Shown here piece by piece: positions 1 through 7,827 of a DNA stretch of 64,000 nt. The DNA is from Salinibacillus kushneri (GTDB lineage: Bacteria > Bacillota > Bacilli > Bacillales > Alkalibacillaceae). The stretch lies in the NCBI RefSeq assembly GCF_900111405.1, contig NZ_FOHJ01000007.1, positions 1-64,000 of the forward strand, written 5' to 3'. Positions within the stretch are counted from its first letter, which is position 1; the number at the start of each line of letters is the position of its first letter. The notes beneath the pieces were generated by a model, which saw only the letters and a program-made list of their open reading frames with translations, was not told where the DNA came from and did no database searches. A program made the position numbers and the translations under genes.

Positions 1-233
1 AAAGCCGTCTTTCAACTCCTGACCATGCGGTCTGAAGTGTTATCCGGTATTAGCTCCGGTTTCCCGGAGTTATCCCCGACTTACAGGCAGGTTGCCCACG
101 TGTTACTCACCCGTCCGCCGCTCGTTCCACAGACTTCACCCCGAAGGGATCAGCCTGCTTCCCGCGCTCGACTTGCATGTATTAGGCACGCCGCCAGCGT
201 TCGTCCTGAGCCAGGATCAAACTCTCCAATAAA
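1..233 (-). rRNA. rrs: 16S ribosomal RNA, 5' end (partial)
   Basis: Read on the minus strand, the sequence has the universal 16S start GGAGAGTTTGATCCTGGCTC at about 211-228, then the variable V1 region and the conserved GGCGGACGGGTGAGTAACAC at about 102-121. Only about the first 233 nt are present; the gene continues beyond position 1. The 5' end is placed by comparison with other Bacillaceae and may be a few bases off. A boxA-like antitermination element (CCTTGAAAACTGAA, 297-310) lies in the leader. The gene is transcribed away from ygxA, as in the Bacillus ygxA-rrnD arrangement. Confidence 0.97.
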
Positions 234-343
234 AGTTTTCCTGTTGCTCATTCATCAATGCTATCAAAATAGCGAATTAACGTACTGGTTGTTTTGTTCA
301 GTTTTCAAGGTTCAAAGTCCGTCGCTCTCAAAGCGACCAATCA

Positions 344-372
344 ATTATATCAAGTTACCAACCGGATGTCAA
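344..372 (-). promoter_or_regulatory. rRNA operon promoter P4 (closest to 16S)
   Basis: On the minus strand TTGACA (367-372), a 17-bp spacer and TATAAT (344-349) give a perfect sigma-A promoter. The transcript would begin next to the stem-loop at 321-337 (stem GTCGCT/AGCGAC). Confidence 0.9.
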
Positions 373-417
373 TAACTTTTTATATTGTTTTGTGCGCCGT
401 TTCAAGCGACAAATGAC

Positions 418-446
418 AATATAACATGATAAGCAATTGATTTCAA
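418..446 (-). promoter_or_regulatory. rRNA operon promoter P3
   Basis: On the minus strand TTGAAA (441-446), a 17-bp spacer and TATATT (418-423). A GTCGCTTGAA sequence with a weak stem (GUCG/CGGC) follows at about 395-410, at the expected transcript start. Confidence 0.75.
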
Positions 447-506
447 TACATAATTTATAACTTATCATCTTCAAAATGTTCTGTTGCCTTGTGAGCAACG
501 ATACTT

Positions 507-536
507 AATGTAACATGAATAGCTGTCTATTTGCAA
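507..536 (-). promoter_or_regulatory. rRNA operon promoter P2
   Basis: On the minus strand TTGCAA (531-536), an 18-bp spacer and TACATT (507-512). The hairpin GTTGC/GCAAC at 483-499 follows at the expected start. It is the weakest match of the four; the repeated hairpin position is the main support. Confidence 0.6.
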
Positions 537-594
537 GAACAAATTTCATAATGTCCTTCATGTTTTGTCGGTGTCGCCTCAAGCGACGAATAAT

Positions 595-623
595 AATATA
601 CCATGGTTAAGGAACAGCGTCAA
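595..623 (-). promoter_or_regulatory. rRNA operon promoter P1 (most distal)
   Basis: On the minus strand TTGACG (618-623), a 17-bp spacer and TATATT (595-600). A perfect GTCGC/GCGAC stem-loop (573-587) begins where transcription should start. Confidence 0.8.
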
Positions 624-866
624 TATGTTATATATTTTTTTATTATTACTGATTCATTTGTTTTACAGATGACTTCCACCCAAACCCCTTGACCTGCCAT
701 TCCATCATTTATAGAAAATGGATGCCATCTAATAGCAAGTAAGAAACCAGTCATTATTGTAGTATGACCAATAAACCAATCCATTTATGATAATTATCTC
801 CTGCACCAATCATAAACTATGCAGGTATCCGAAAAAAGTGACCCCTTTTAAAAGATGTTTTACTGT
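624..866. other. Intergenic, no feature recognised
   Basis: This AT-rich stretch lies between the rRNA promoters and the 3' end of ygxA. I see no open frame with a ribosome-binding site, no strong hairpin with a T-run and no repeat shared with the rest of the window. Confidence 0.5.
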
Positions 867-1727
867 TCACACCCAGTACTTACGATGATAAATATTTTTC
901 CCCTTTGTTTCGGTTTTGGCCACTTCTACAATATCCCGCTCTACCAGATAGGCAAGTAATGCACTTAGATCTAAAGCGTACGGCTGCACAGCAGGATGAT
1001 TTTTCAGTTCTCCTATGGACCAGGTATCACGAGTAACCATGACATCCAGCAAGTATTTAGAACTAATCTTCGCTCTGGAGTTAATAATGAATTCACTTGC
1101 CAACAGCATAAGTTCTACCCGCTTTTCCATCGGTTCATGACTTTCAATTAATTCTTCATATAACTTGTAGATTTCCGGTTCAATTTGTTTCACCTGTTTC
1201 CAAACAGTAACCTCTGGATGAAGCCCTTTTTCAATCACCGCCAATCTTGCCAAATAATGAAGAGAACGAACCATTTGACTGAATGAATCAAGATATTGCT
1301 TTGTCTCATATAAAGAGCGACATTCACGATAGGAGCGAATTAACTTGGCAAACTCAATGACCTTTCGAAGGTTGCGCTTTTCATCAGGAAATTCCCTTAA
1401 CATTTCCTTTAAGTTAGCCATGTACTCATTTCGATCAAAAACTATTTTTCCTGATAATAGCCATTCCAAAACTTTTCGATATCCACTTGTATCTATCCAT
1501 TCCTTTAACTGCTTTTCTTCAACAATATGCATAGCAGCGCGTTGATTTTCAAACTCATAATGCTTTACAAACCAGGGTGATTCAGACTCCCTTACGACAA
1601 TCATTAATATCACATCAAAATTATCAGTTATCGGACTAACCGGTTTTTCCTTCTCAACCATAACAATTCCCAATGTGTTCGAATGACTAGCCCTCTCTTG
1701 GTATATGGGTCTTAAAAAATCTTCCAT
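867..1727 (-). CDS. ygxA: YgxA-type nucleotidyltransferase-like protein
   Basis: This 286-residue cytoplasmic protein matches in length and position the YgxA family, which lies directly upstream of an rRNA operon in Bacillus. Family members combine an N-terminal nucleotidyltransferase-like fold, a helical substrate-binding-like middle and a C-terminal winged helix. Here the last 70 residues look like that winged helix. The start ATG has GGAGGAG six bases upstream. I see no signal peptide or membrane segment. The biochemical activity is unknown; the nucleotidyltransferase label is from fold similarity only. It is divergent from ygzB. Confidence 0.85.
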   Translation of the reverse strand: MEDFLRPIYQERASHSNTLGIVMVEKEKPVSPITDNFDVILMIVVRESESPWFVKHYEFENQRAAMHIVEEKQLKEWIDTSGYRKVLEWLLSGKIVFDRNEYMANLKEMLREFPDEKRNLRKVIEFAKLIRSYRECRSLYETKQYLDSFSQMVRSLHYLARLAVIEKGLHPEVTVWKQVKQIEPEIYKLYEELIESHEPMEKRVELMLLASEFIINSRAKISSKYLLDVMVTRDTWSIGELKNHPAVQPYALDLSALLAYLVERDIVEVAKTETKGKNIYHRKYWV

Positions 1728-1856
1728 AGTCGAACTCCTCCAAAAAAAATGTACATAAAATATTTCGATAAAATATACGAAAATCCTTTTTTCAATTTCA
1801 CGACTTCACGTATAATTATGCTATAGTGGAATTAAAGTAAAAGGAGGATAAGCTCT

Positions 1857-2237
1857 ATGGCAGAACTCAAATATAAAAGTAAAATAAATAAAATCCGAAG
1901 CTTTGCATTAGGATTGGTTTTTGCCGGAATGATCTTGATGTACATAGGCCTTTACTTTAAAGATACCGCGTGGTTGATGGTTACCTTTATGATTTTAGGT
2001 GTGATTGGAATCGTCTTTAGCACGGTTGTGTATTTCTGGATTGGCATGCTTTCAACCAGAGCCGTCCCTGTTACCTGTCCATCCTGTCAAAAACAAACGA
2101 AAATGCTTGGGCGTGTGGATGCCTGCATGTTCTGTAAACAGCCTTTAACATTGGACAAAGACCTTGAGGGAAAAGAATTCGACGAACGGTACAACTCTAA
2201 GAAATATCAGAAGGAATTACAAAGCGAAGGTGACTAA
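1857..2237 (+). CDS. ygzB: YgzB family membrane/zinc-ribbon-like protein
   Basis: This 126-residue protein has two hydrophobic segments (about residues 15-35 and 42-63) followed by a cytoplasmic tail carrying two CxxC pairs (CPSC and CMFC, about 80-100) that could bind zinc. Family and position (between perR and ygxA) fit YgzB, whose function is not known. A strong AAGGAGG (1841-1847) sits nine bases before ATG, and a TATAAT (1811-1816) precedes it, though its -35 is poor. A stem-loop terminator follows at 2279-2321. Confidence 0.88.
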   Translation: MAELKYKSKINKIRSFALGLVFAGMILMYIGLYFKDTAWLMVTFMILGVIGIVFSTVVYFWIGMLSTRAVPVTCPSCQKQTKMLGRVDACMFCKQPLTLDKDLEGKEFDERYNSKKYQKELQSEGD

Positions 2238-2278
2238 TCTGATTCGAATGTTTCATGTATCCTATACGTAACCAGAAT

Positions 2279-2321
2279 AAAAACCATTCCAATACCCATT
2301 TTAGGTTGCGGAATGGTTTTT
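2279..2321 (+). terminator. Terminator after ygzB
   Basis: The inverted repeat AAAACCATTCC / GGAATGGTTTT is followed by T residues. Its A-tract also makes it readable in the other direction. Confidence 0.75.
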
Positions 2322-2733
2322 GGTAGAGAGTGAATTTCCTTATATTATGGTTTCTGTTATTGAAATAAAGAATTCGGTCTTATTGTGGCTTTATTCTGTA
2401 TCTATATCCAAAAATTCTATCTTCATAATAAGGAATTAATTCTCTAATAGATGTAGGATTTTTCGATTCTGTTGATTTTTCTGGATTGTCACCTCTACTT
2501 GCAGGAATTTAGTTTGCGTCGTTCATATTCCTTTCCATTCACAGAATAAACCCTTCACTCCTCCGGTTATTCAGTCTATACGCAAAAATCATGTCCCGTC
2601 CTCAGATCATCCTGTCGCCTCAACCAATAATCAAGTCTCTCATCCTTTTTACCCTGTCACTCCCTGTGTTCATTCCCCAAAAACTAAAATAAACACGACT
2701 TCCTATCAAAGCAAAAAGACAAGTTTACCAAAT
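2322..2733. other. Intergenic, no gene seen
   Basis: About 410 bases between the ygzB and perR terminators (genes convergent). No frame has a credible ribosome-binding site, and no RNA fold or repeat stands out. Confidence 0.5.
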
Positions 2734-2765
2734 AAAAAAAGCCAGGACCCTTATAGGTTCCCAGC
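2734..2765 (-). terminator. Terminator after perR
   Basis: On the minus strand a 10-bp imperfect stem (GCTGGGAACC / GGGTCCTGGC, with G-T pairs) is followed by seven T residues. Confidence 0.7.
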
Positions 2766-2800
2766 TAGCATGTATACATAGTTCGTGTTTTAATACACCC

Positions 2801-3247
2801 TTAATGACTCGCTTTTGCGAGATCTTTACAATCCTCACAGACACCGTATACTTCCATCCGATGGCGACTAATATCAAAACCAGTGATTTGTTCAGCAATG
2901 GATTCCACTTCATCCAATCGTGGATAATGAAAATCAACTATTTTTCCGCACTGATCACAAATGATGTGATAATGGTCTGATGTATTGCAATCAAATCTAC
3001 TGGAGGAATCGCCATACGTAAGCTCACGCACTAAGCCAATTTCCCGAAATACGCGTAAATTATTATACACGGTCGCTACACTCATATTCGGAAATTTACT
3101 TTCCAGTGCCTTATAAATATCATCAGCAGTCGGATGTTTCTCTGATTGAATTAGGAATTCCAATACTGCATGACGTTGTGGAGTAATCCGAACGCCGGAG
3201 TCTCTTAAAATATCCAGTGCCTCTTGGAGCTGATCTGACACCGCCAT
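2801..3247 (-). CDS. perR: PerR peroxide-sensing Fur-family repressor
   Basis: PerR is the metal-dependent sensor that represses peroxide-defence genes; peroxide oxidises iron-ligating histidines and releases DNA. The protein shows the Fur-family winged helix ([37 protein letters not shown]), the [18 protein letters not shown] metal-binding stretch and two CxxC motifs (CDQC, CEDC) for structural zinc. The likely start is ATG 3247 (148 residues, near the usual 145), preceded by GAGGTG; a further in-frame ATG at 3283 has no ribosome-binding site and would add an atypical tail. The promoter is at 3311-3339. It lies next to ygzB, as in B. subtilis. Confidence 0.95.
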   Translation of the reverse strand: MAVSDQLQEALDILRDSGVRITPQRHAVLEFLIQSEKHPTADDIYKALESKFPNMSVATVYNNLRVFREIGLVRELTYGDSSSRFDCNTSDHYHIICDQCGKIVDFHYPRLDEVESIAEQITGFDISRHRMEVYGVCEDCKDLAKASH

Positions 3248-3310
3248 GCACCTCGCTTTCAATCGTATATTCGTTATCAGCATTTACTTTCATTTAAATT
3301 TAAAGAGATA

Positions 3311-3339
3311 CTTATAATCAATTTATTATTACATTACAA
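3311..3339 (-). promoter_or_regulatory. perR promoter with possible PerR box
   Basis: On the minus strand TTGTAA (3334-3339), a 17-bp spacer and TATAAG (3311-3316). The overlapping 15-mer at 3312-3326 begins TTATAAT, one perfect half of a PER box, but the second half matches only about 4 of 7, so autoregulation is plausible and not shown. Confidence 0.6.
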
Positions 3340-3402
3340 TTCTTACAATTAGTGTATCGCTTAATTTTCACGTTTGTCAATAAATCTACCTTTATTTATC
3401 CA

Positions 3403-3957
3403 TTATATGTCTGTTTTTAATGGGGTTTCCGTTCCTCCACACTGCTCATTTACATATCGGGCCGCTACAAATAGGAAATCAGAAAGTCGATTTAAATAGG
3501 AAATCGCTTGTTGGTGCTGCTCCGAGTCTATGGCTACCGCCTTCCGCTCTGCTCTTCTGGTAACCGTTCTTGCTACGTGCAATGTGGCCGATGCCTGGTG
3601 TCCGGATGGAAGGATGAAGTTCTTTAGAGGGGTTAAATGCTGATCAATTTTGTCAATTTCCTTTTCCAGCTCTTCAATATGCTCCTGCTTTAGCTTCCAG
3701 GTTACTTCTTTTCCCTCAGGAGTGGCAAGCTCTGCCCCTACATGAAATAAGATGGTTTGAATCCGTTGCATAAAGGACATAAAGTTGTCCTTATCTTCCC
3801 AGTTTTCCTCATTTAAATAGCTTAATGCAAGGCCTATCATCGAGTTTGCTTCATCACATGTTCCGTATGCTTCCACTCGTGCATGATTTTTTTCTACTCT
3901 GTCACCATAAATAAGTGAAGTTTTTCCTTTATCCCCTGATCTCGTATAAATTCTCAT
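3403..3957 (-). CDS. PduO-type ATP:cob(I)alamin adenosyltransferase
   Basis: The 184-residue protein matches the PduO/YvqK family, which transfers the adenosyl group of ATP to cob(I)alamin or cobinamide. Seen motifs are the N-terminal ATP-binding loop YTRSGDKGKTSLIYGDR (about residues 4-20) and the helical signatures ARTVTRRAER and YLNRLSDFLFVAARYVN. The start ATG at 3957 is two bases after the stop of the upstream dehydrogenase gene, so the two are probably translationally coupled. No other cobalamin gene is in the window, so a salvage role is the likelier one. Confidence 0.92.
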   Translation of the reverse strand: MRIYTRSGDKGKTSLIYGDRVEKNHARVEAYGTCDEANSMIGLALSYLNEENWEDKDNFMSFMQRIQTILFHVGAELATPEGKEVTWKLKQEHIEELEKEIDKIDQHLTPLKNFILPSGHQASATLHVARTVTRRAERKAVAIDSEQHQQAISYLNRLSDFLFVAARYVNEQCGGTETPLKTDI

Positions 3958-3959
3958 AC

Positions 3960-4910
3960 TTAATACCCCCGTTCTGGATCAATGATATTTATAAAATCGG
4001 TTTGATTATTTAAGTATTTTTCAAGATTTGCTTCAAATATTTCGAAGGCTCTTGGTTGATAATAGCGGGATATCCCCGAAATATGAGGAGTAACCGTTAC
4101 ATTTTCCATATCCCAGAATGGATGATCTTCTGGTAATGGTTCCTGCTCGAAAACGTCTAATACAGCGTGGCGAATCTCATTTTGATTTAACGCCTTAATC
4201 AATGCTTTCTCGTCTACCGCGTCTCCTCTACCCATGTTTAAGAAAATCGCCTGATCTTTCATCGCTTGAAAATGGGACTCTTGATAAATATGCTTGGTAT
4301 CGTCCGTACTTGGAAGTACAGAAACAATATAATCCGCTTCCGGAAGCTTCTCTAATAATTGATCGATTTGTCCCGTGTCATCAAAATATTTGGCAGGACG
4401 ACCGCTTCTGGATAGCCCGATGGTTTTCATTTGAAAGGCCTTCGCTAATCGTGCCACTTCCTGCCCAATAGCTCCTGTTCCCACGACAAGCATGGTTTGG
4501 CCATACATTTCTGTCATATATACAGTACGGTCCCAGTGATGCTTTTGTTCATTATTATAGAGGATTTTTGCCTGTCTGGAGACCTGTAGTAACATAGAAA
4601 TCGCATATTCAGACATCGGAATCCCATGAATCCCTCTTACATTCGTGACGAGAATGGATTTTTCCCGAATGGTTCCAAAAGGCATTTTATCGACACCAGC
4701 TGAAATGACCATAATCCACTTTAAGTTTTCGGCTTTATCAATATGATTATCTGTTAAATCTTCTCCATATGTAATTAATACTTCTGCTTGAGGCAGATAG
4801 GCTTCCGCTTCTTTTATATCATCACAAAATCGAAATGTAAGAGATGGATAAGAATGCAATAACCTATCCTGTATACTGCGTTTTATCCGACATGTTGTCA
4901 GGATCTCCAT
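3960..4910 (-). CDS. D-isomer-specific 2-hydroxyacid dehydrogenase family protein
   Basis: NAD(P)-dependent oxidoreductase of the D-2-hydroxyacid dehydrogenase superfamily, about 316 residues. The Rossmann motif VGTGAIGQEVARLAKAF lies near residue 140; GRGDAVDE, the DVFEQEPLPEDHPFW stretch and the catalytic-His region TPHISG follow near the C terminus. GAGGAGGG lies seven to eight bases before ATG 4910; a GTG at 4913 is also possible. It is the first gene of a two-gene unit with the adenosyltransferase. The substrate cannot be told from sequence; a link with corrinoid metabolism is not evident. Confidence 0.88.
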   Translation of the reverse strand: MEILTTCRIKRSIQDRLLHSYPSLTFRFCDDIKEAEAYLPQAEVLITYGEDLTDNHIDKAENLKWIMVISAGVDKMPFGTIREKSILVTNVRGIHGIPMSEYAISMLLQVSRQAKILYNNEQKHHWDRTVYMTEMYGQTMLVVGTGAIGQEVARLAKAFQMKTIGLSRSGRPAKYFDDTGQIDQLLEKLPEADYIVSVLPSTDDTKHIYQESHFQAMKDQAIFLNMGRGDAVDEKALIKALNQNEIRHAVLDVFEQEPLPEDHPFWDMENVTVTPHISGISRYYQPRAFEIFEANLEKYLNNQTDFINIIDPERGY

Positions 4911-5038
4911 CACGATTCCCTCCTCATTCTTGCTTCGTTCTTCTATATTACAGCATACCTGATTTTGACTTGTATTGCATTCCCTATACTATATATAAAC
5001 GAAACATTATTTAATTATTAAAAGTTTTAAGAATTTCA

Positions 5039-5067
5039 TTGTCTTTCAACGAAATACAATGTATAAT
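5039..5067 (+). promoter_or_regulatory. Promoter of the ArsR-type regulator gene
   Basis: TTGTCT (5039-5044), a 17-bp spacer and a perfect TATAAT (5062-5067). The operator-like repeat at 5069-5099 starts immediately downstream, covering the transcription start. Confidence 0.7.
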
Positions 5068-5068
5068 A

Positions 5069-5099
5069 CAGTTAAATTATTTTTACCGAGTAAAGTATT
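5069..5099. promoter_or_regulatory. Operator copy 1 (shared with the MFS gene)
   Basis: The core GTTAAATTATTTTTAC (5071-5086) is an imperfect palindrome followed by CGAG, and TTTAC/GTAAA flank CGA at 5082-5094. About 24 of 31 bases match 5790-5820 upstream of the MFS gene. I infer that it binds the product of the adjacent regulator gene. Confidence 0.6.
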
Positions 5100-5120
5100 T
5101 AAACAAATAGGTGATGAAAA

Positions 5121-5753
5121 ATGGACCCATATAAAATCATAAAAGAGTACGAACAGCTCAAAACATTAGGAGATCCATTCCGCTCCAAATTGATTATGCG
5201 TCTGATTGAAAAGCCCTACACAGGTCAGCAGCTATCCGAAATCTTTAATCTGAGTCGTGCGAGAGTTCACTATCATCTGCGCGAGCTTGAGAAACACGGA
5301 TTTATTCAAGTAATTAGAAAGGAAGAAAAAAACGGCATTATACAGAAATTTTATCAATCTGTTGCTAAAGGGTTTGTTTTGAGCGACGAGCTTTTGCCTC
5401 ATGCGAAGGAAATCAGCAATGCAACTCGTCAAATAATGTTTGAAACCTTGGACCGAACCCGAACGAGAATTTTAACTGCACCAGATGATGCCTTTAAAAA
5501 TGAGTCTGAGGAAACGAACCCGGCTAATTGGAAATTTATGTCCAGCCAGTGGGAGCTGAAAACAACGGAAGATAAATTTAAGGTATGGGCCAAAAAGTAT
5601 TATGAACTGATGCATGAGTTAGGTGAAATGTCCAGAGAGGAGGAAAACAATCCTGAAGCAAAGTCTTATTACTTTTTAAGCATGGCCTTTCAAATGGAGG
5701 AAGGATTTTTCAAGCAAATGGAACAGGATGAGAATCAGGACGATGATGAATAG
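5121..5753 (+). CDS. ArsR-family winged-helix transcriptional regulator
   Basis: This 210-residue protein has an N-terminal ArsR-like winged helix: LGDPFRSKLIMRLIEK, then TGQQLSEIF and the recognition helix LSRARVHYHLRELEKHGFI (about residues 43-62). No metal-binding cysteine motif is present, so metal sensing is unlikely. The C-terminal 120 residues are acidic and helical and could bind an effector or dimerise. AGGTGA lies eight bases before ATG. The gene has its own promoter and terminator and precedes the MFS gene, with which it shares an operator. The ligand is unknown; a drug-exporter repressor is the likeliest role. Confidence 0.82.
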   Translation: MDPYKIIKEYEQLKTLGDPFRSKLIMRLIEKPYTGQQLSEIFNLSRARVHYHLRELEKHGFIQVIRKEEKNGIIQKFYQSVAKGFVLSDELLPHAKEISNATRQIMFETLDRTRTRILTAPDDAFKNESEETNPANWKFMSSQWELKTTEDKFKVWAKKYYELMHELGEMSREEENNPEAKSYYFLSMAFQMEEGFFKQMEQDENQDDDE

Positions 5754-5757
5754 AAGA

Positions 5758-5782
5758 CCTGTTAAGACAGGCTCTATTTTTT
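5758..5782 (+). terminator. Terminator between regulator and MFS gene
   Basis: Perfect stem CCTGT/ACAGG with a TAAG loop, then CTCTATTTTTT. It separates the two genes into different transcripts or attenuates read-through. Confidence 0.75.
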
Positions 5783-5789
5783 AAACTAA

Positions 5790-5820
5790 CGGTAAAATTA
5801 ATTTTACTGAGAAAATTATA
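5790..5820. promoter_or_regulatory. Operator copy 2, upstream of the MFS gene
   Basis: GTAAAATTAATTTTAC (5792-5807) is a perfect 16-bp palindrome followed by TGAG; aligned at an offset of 721 it repeats the element at 5069-5099. It ends about 18 bases before the MFS start codon. Confidence 0.65.
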
Positions 5821-5838
5821 TTGAAGGAGAGAAAAGCT

Positions 5839-7125
5839 ATGATGTCGGTTTTAAAGAACATGAACTTTTTGAAGCTCTTCAGCGGTCGTATCACAACAAA
5901 TGCTGGCGACAGTATTTATTATGTAGCAGCTATGTGGCTTGTCTATGAGCTAGGAGGATCTGCTTTTTATACAGGACTTGCCGGTTTTCTAACATTAATG
6001 CCACAAGTGTTTCAGTTTTTAACAGGGCCGATTATTGACCGGGTTTCCATTCGTAAATTATTAACATTTTCACAAGTAATCCAGGCCATTCTTATTCTTT
6101 TTATTCCTATTGCACATTTGCTCGATGTACTAAATGTGACCTTAGTATTACTTGTCATGCCTTTTATTTCGCTATTAAATCAAATTGCCTATCCAGCTAC
6201 TTCAGCAGTCATTCCTTTACTTTTACCTAAAGAGCAATTAACAAAAGGAAATTCCCTCATGTCCTTTGCCTACTAGGGAATCGATATGGTGTTTAATGCG
6301 GTTACAGGATTGCTGATTACACTTTTTGGTGCCATCACCCTCTTTTGGACAGATTCGGTTATCTTCTTAATGGCAGCGCTTCTTTATTGGCGTATGACGA
6401 TTAACCAAGGACAGACAGAGGAAAAAGAATCTGTGAAGGGTTTCTCTATTAAGGGGCAAATCAAACAATATGGGCATGATTTAAAAGCTGGTTTTCAAGT
6501 TGTATTAGGGTCCGCCATTGTCAAAATTTTTGGGGAAAATATTGCAGCGAACTTTGCTTTAGGGGCAATGATAGCCATCCTCCCCTCTTATGCTGATTTC
6601 CGTGGTGGTTCCGGAGTTTATGGAGCGTTATTAGCCGCTTTTTCAGCAGGTGTTCTCGTTGGGTCTCTTTGCGCTCCTTTATTTGAAAAAATACCAGTTG
6701 GACGAATCACAATTGTAAGCTTTCTATTAGGAGCAGCCTTTTGGATCAGTTCAGTTTACATGCCTATCAATGAGATAAGTGTTGTTTTGTTTGGTCTATG
6801 TTCCGTTCCAATCGGCTTAACCAATGTACTCTTTTATACCATTTTACAGGGTTGTGTCCCGCAAAAGTTTTTAGCACGGGTCTTTTCCGTTATCGCAAGT
6901 ATTAGCACATCCGCTATGCCACTTGGGTCGTTGGTAGGTGGGACACTAGGCAGTATCTACTCAAGTCAGGCTGTATTTTTAGGAGCAGGGTTTAGCTTTC
7001 TCTTTATTTCTATATATATCACTTTAGTACCTGTCTTAAGAAACATGCCTTCCGTTAAGAATGCCAAGATTGAGGATTTTCACTTTAATAAAGAAATTCT
7101 TGATCAGGAGAACGTATCCATTTAG
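5839..7125 (+). pseudogene. MFS transporter interrupted by one in-frame amber codon
   Basis: The reading frame encodes a 12-helix major facilitator superfamily permease of the macrolide/multidrug efflux-like type (about 428 codons), but codon 146, after LMSFAY, is TAG (6274-6276). The frame continues without shift into GIDMVFNAVTGLLIT, so one substitution, probably from CAG or another one-step neighbour, would restore a complete protein. AAGGAG (5824-5829) supports ATG 5839; a TTG at 5821 lies upstream of that site and is unlikely. A second start with a weak ribosome-binding site could make a C-terminal half (6286-7125), but half-transporters of this family are not known to work. Everything apart from the stop looks intact, so the lesion is recent, suppressed, or a sequencing error. 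Confidence 0.8.
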
Positions 7126-7209
7126 TCCTTTTTTTTAGAAAACATCCCCTTTCTTACATATTTTTTGTATCATTGTAAACTTTAATAAAAGAAGAAAGGG
7201 GAATTAACG

Positions 7210-7659
7210 ATGGGAACGTACTTAATCAGAATAGGAGCGGTATTACTTTGGGGAAGCTTAGTTTTTATCCCCAGAAAATCTATTAAGCGATTTATGCCTG
7301 TTACCATTTTATCTTCTCTTATCACCATGACTGGAACCTTCATCGGCCTTAACTACAATCTTTGGGAAATTAAAGGAAACGCGAGACGAAAATTGTGGAA
7401 TGCGTTGACCCTTGTTCTTGGTTTATTCCCACTCGGTAATATATGGATATATCATTTAACATATGGGAATTTTAGAAGGTATGTACTTGCAAACCTGTTG
7501 AATAATATCATCTATGGACTTCCGATTATTACTTTCTTAGAAAAGATGAATTTTATAAAGTACACGAAGTTCTCCCGTTTCCACCACATCGTTGTCGCGA
7601 TGATTTATTCCACCATTCTGTATGGCTATCAAAATCTGTATGATCACTCCGAAAAGTAA
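7210..7659 (+). CDS. Small multi-pass membrane protein, unknown function
   Basis: This 149-residue protein has about four to five hydrophobic segments (roughly residues 4-22, 30-50, 65-85, 95-112 and 122-140), separated by short basic loops. AAAGGGG lies shortly before ATG 7210. It resembles in layout the short CBO0543-type membrane proteins common in Bacillaceae, but I cannot assign a family firmly. It stands alone and ends at a strong terminator (7688-7722). Confidence 0.65.
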   Translation: MGTYLIRIGAVLLWGSLVFIPRKSIKRFMPVTILSSLITMTGTFIGLNYNLWEIKGNARRKLWNALTLVLGLFPLGNIWIYHLTYGNFRRYVLANLLNNIIYGLPIITFLEKMNFIKYTKFSRFHHIVVAMIYSTILYGYQNLYDHSEK

Positions 7660-7687
7660 AATTCTACATAAAAAATGGAAGTAAGAC

Positions 7688-7722
7688 ACCTCCAATCAAA
7701 CCGTGATTGGAGGTATTTTTTT
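7688..7722 (+). terminator. Strong rho-independent terminator
   Basis: Perfect 11-bp stem ACCTCCAATCA / TGATTGGAGGT with a five-base loop and a run of seven T residues. Confidence 0.93.
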
Positions 7723-7827
7723 GATAAACTCTATGACTTAAGGTACAGTAATGAAATTCGGCGAAAATTCTGATAAAATGGAGTAATTGCTGACATCATA
7801 GATTGGATAGAAAGAGAGGTTTTGTCG

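Noticed and set aside
25-375. Plus-strand open frame of 116 codons
   Set aside because: It lies antisense to the 16S rRNA and its promoters; a chance frame.
3312-3326. Perfect PerR box before perR
   Set aside because: Only the left half matches; described only as a possible site.
6286-7125. Second half of the MFS gene as an independent gene
   Set aside because: It starts in mid-domain in the same phase right after the amber codon; best read as part of one broken gene.
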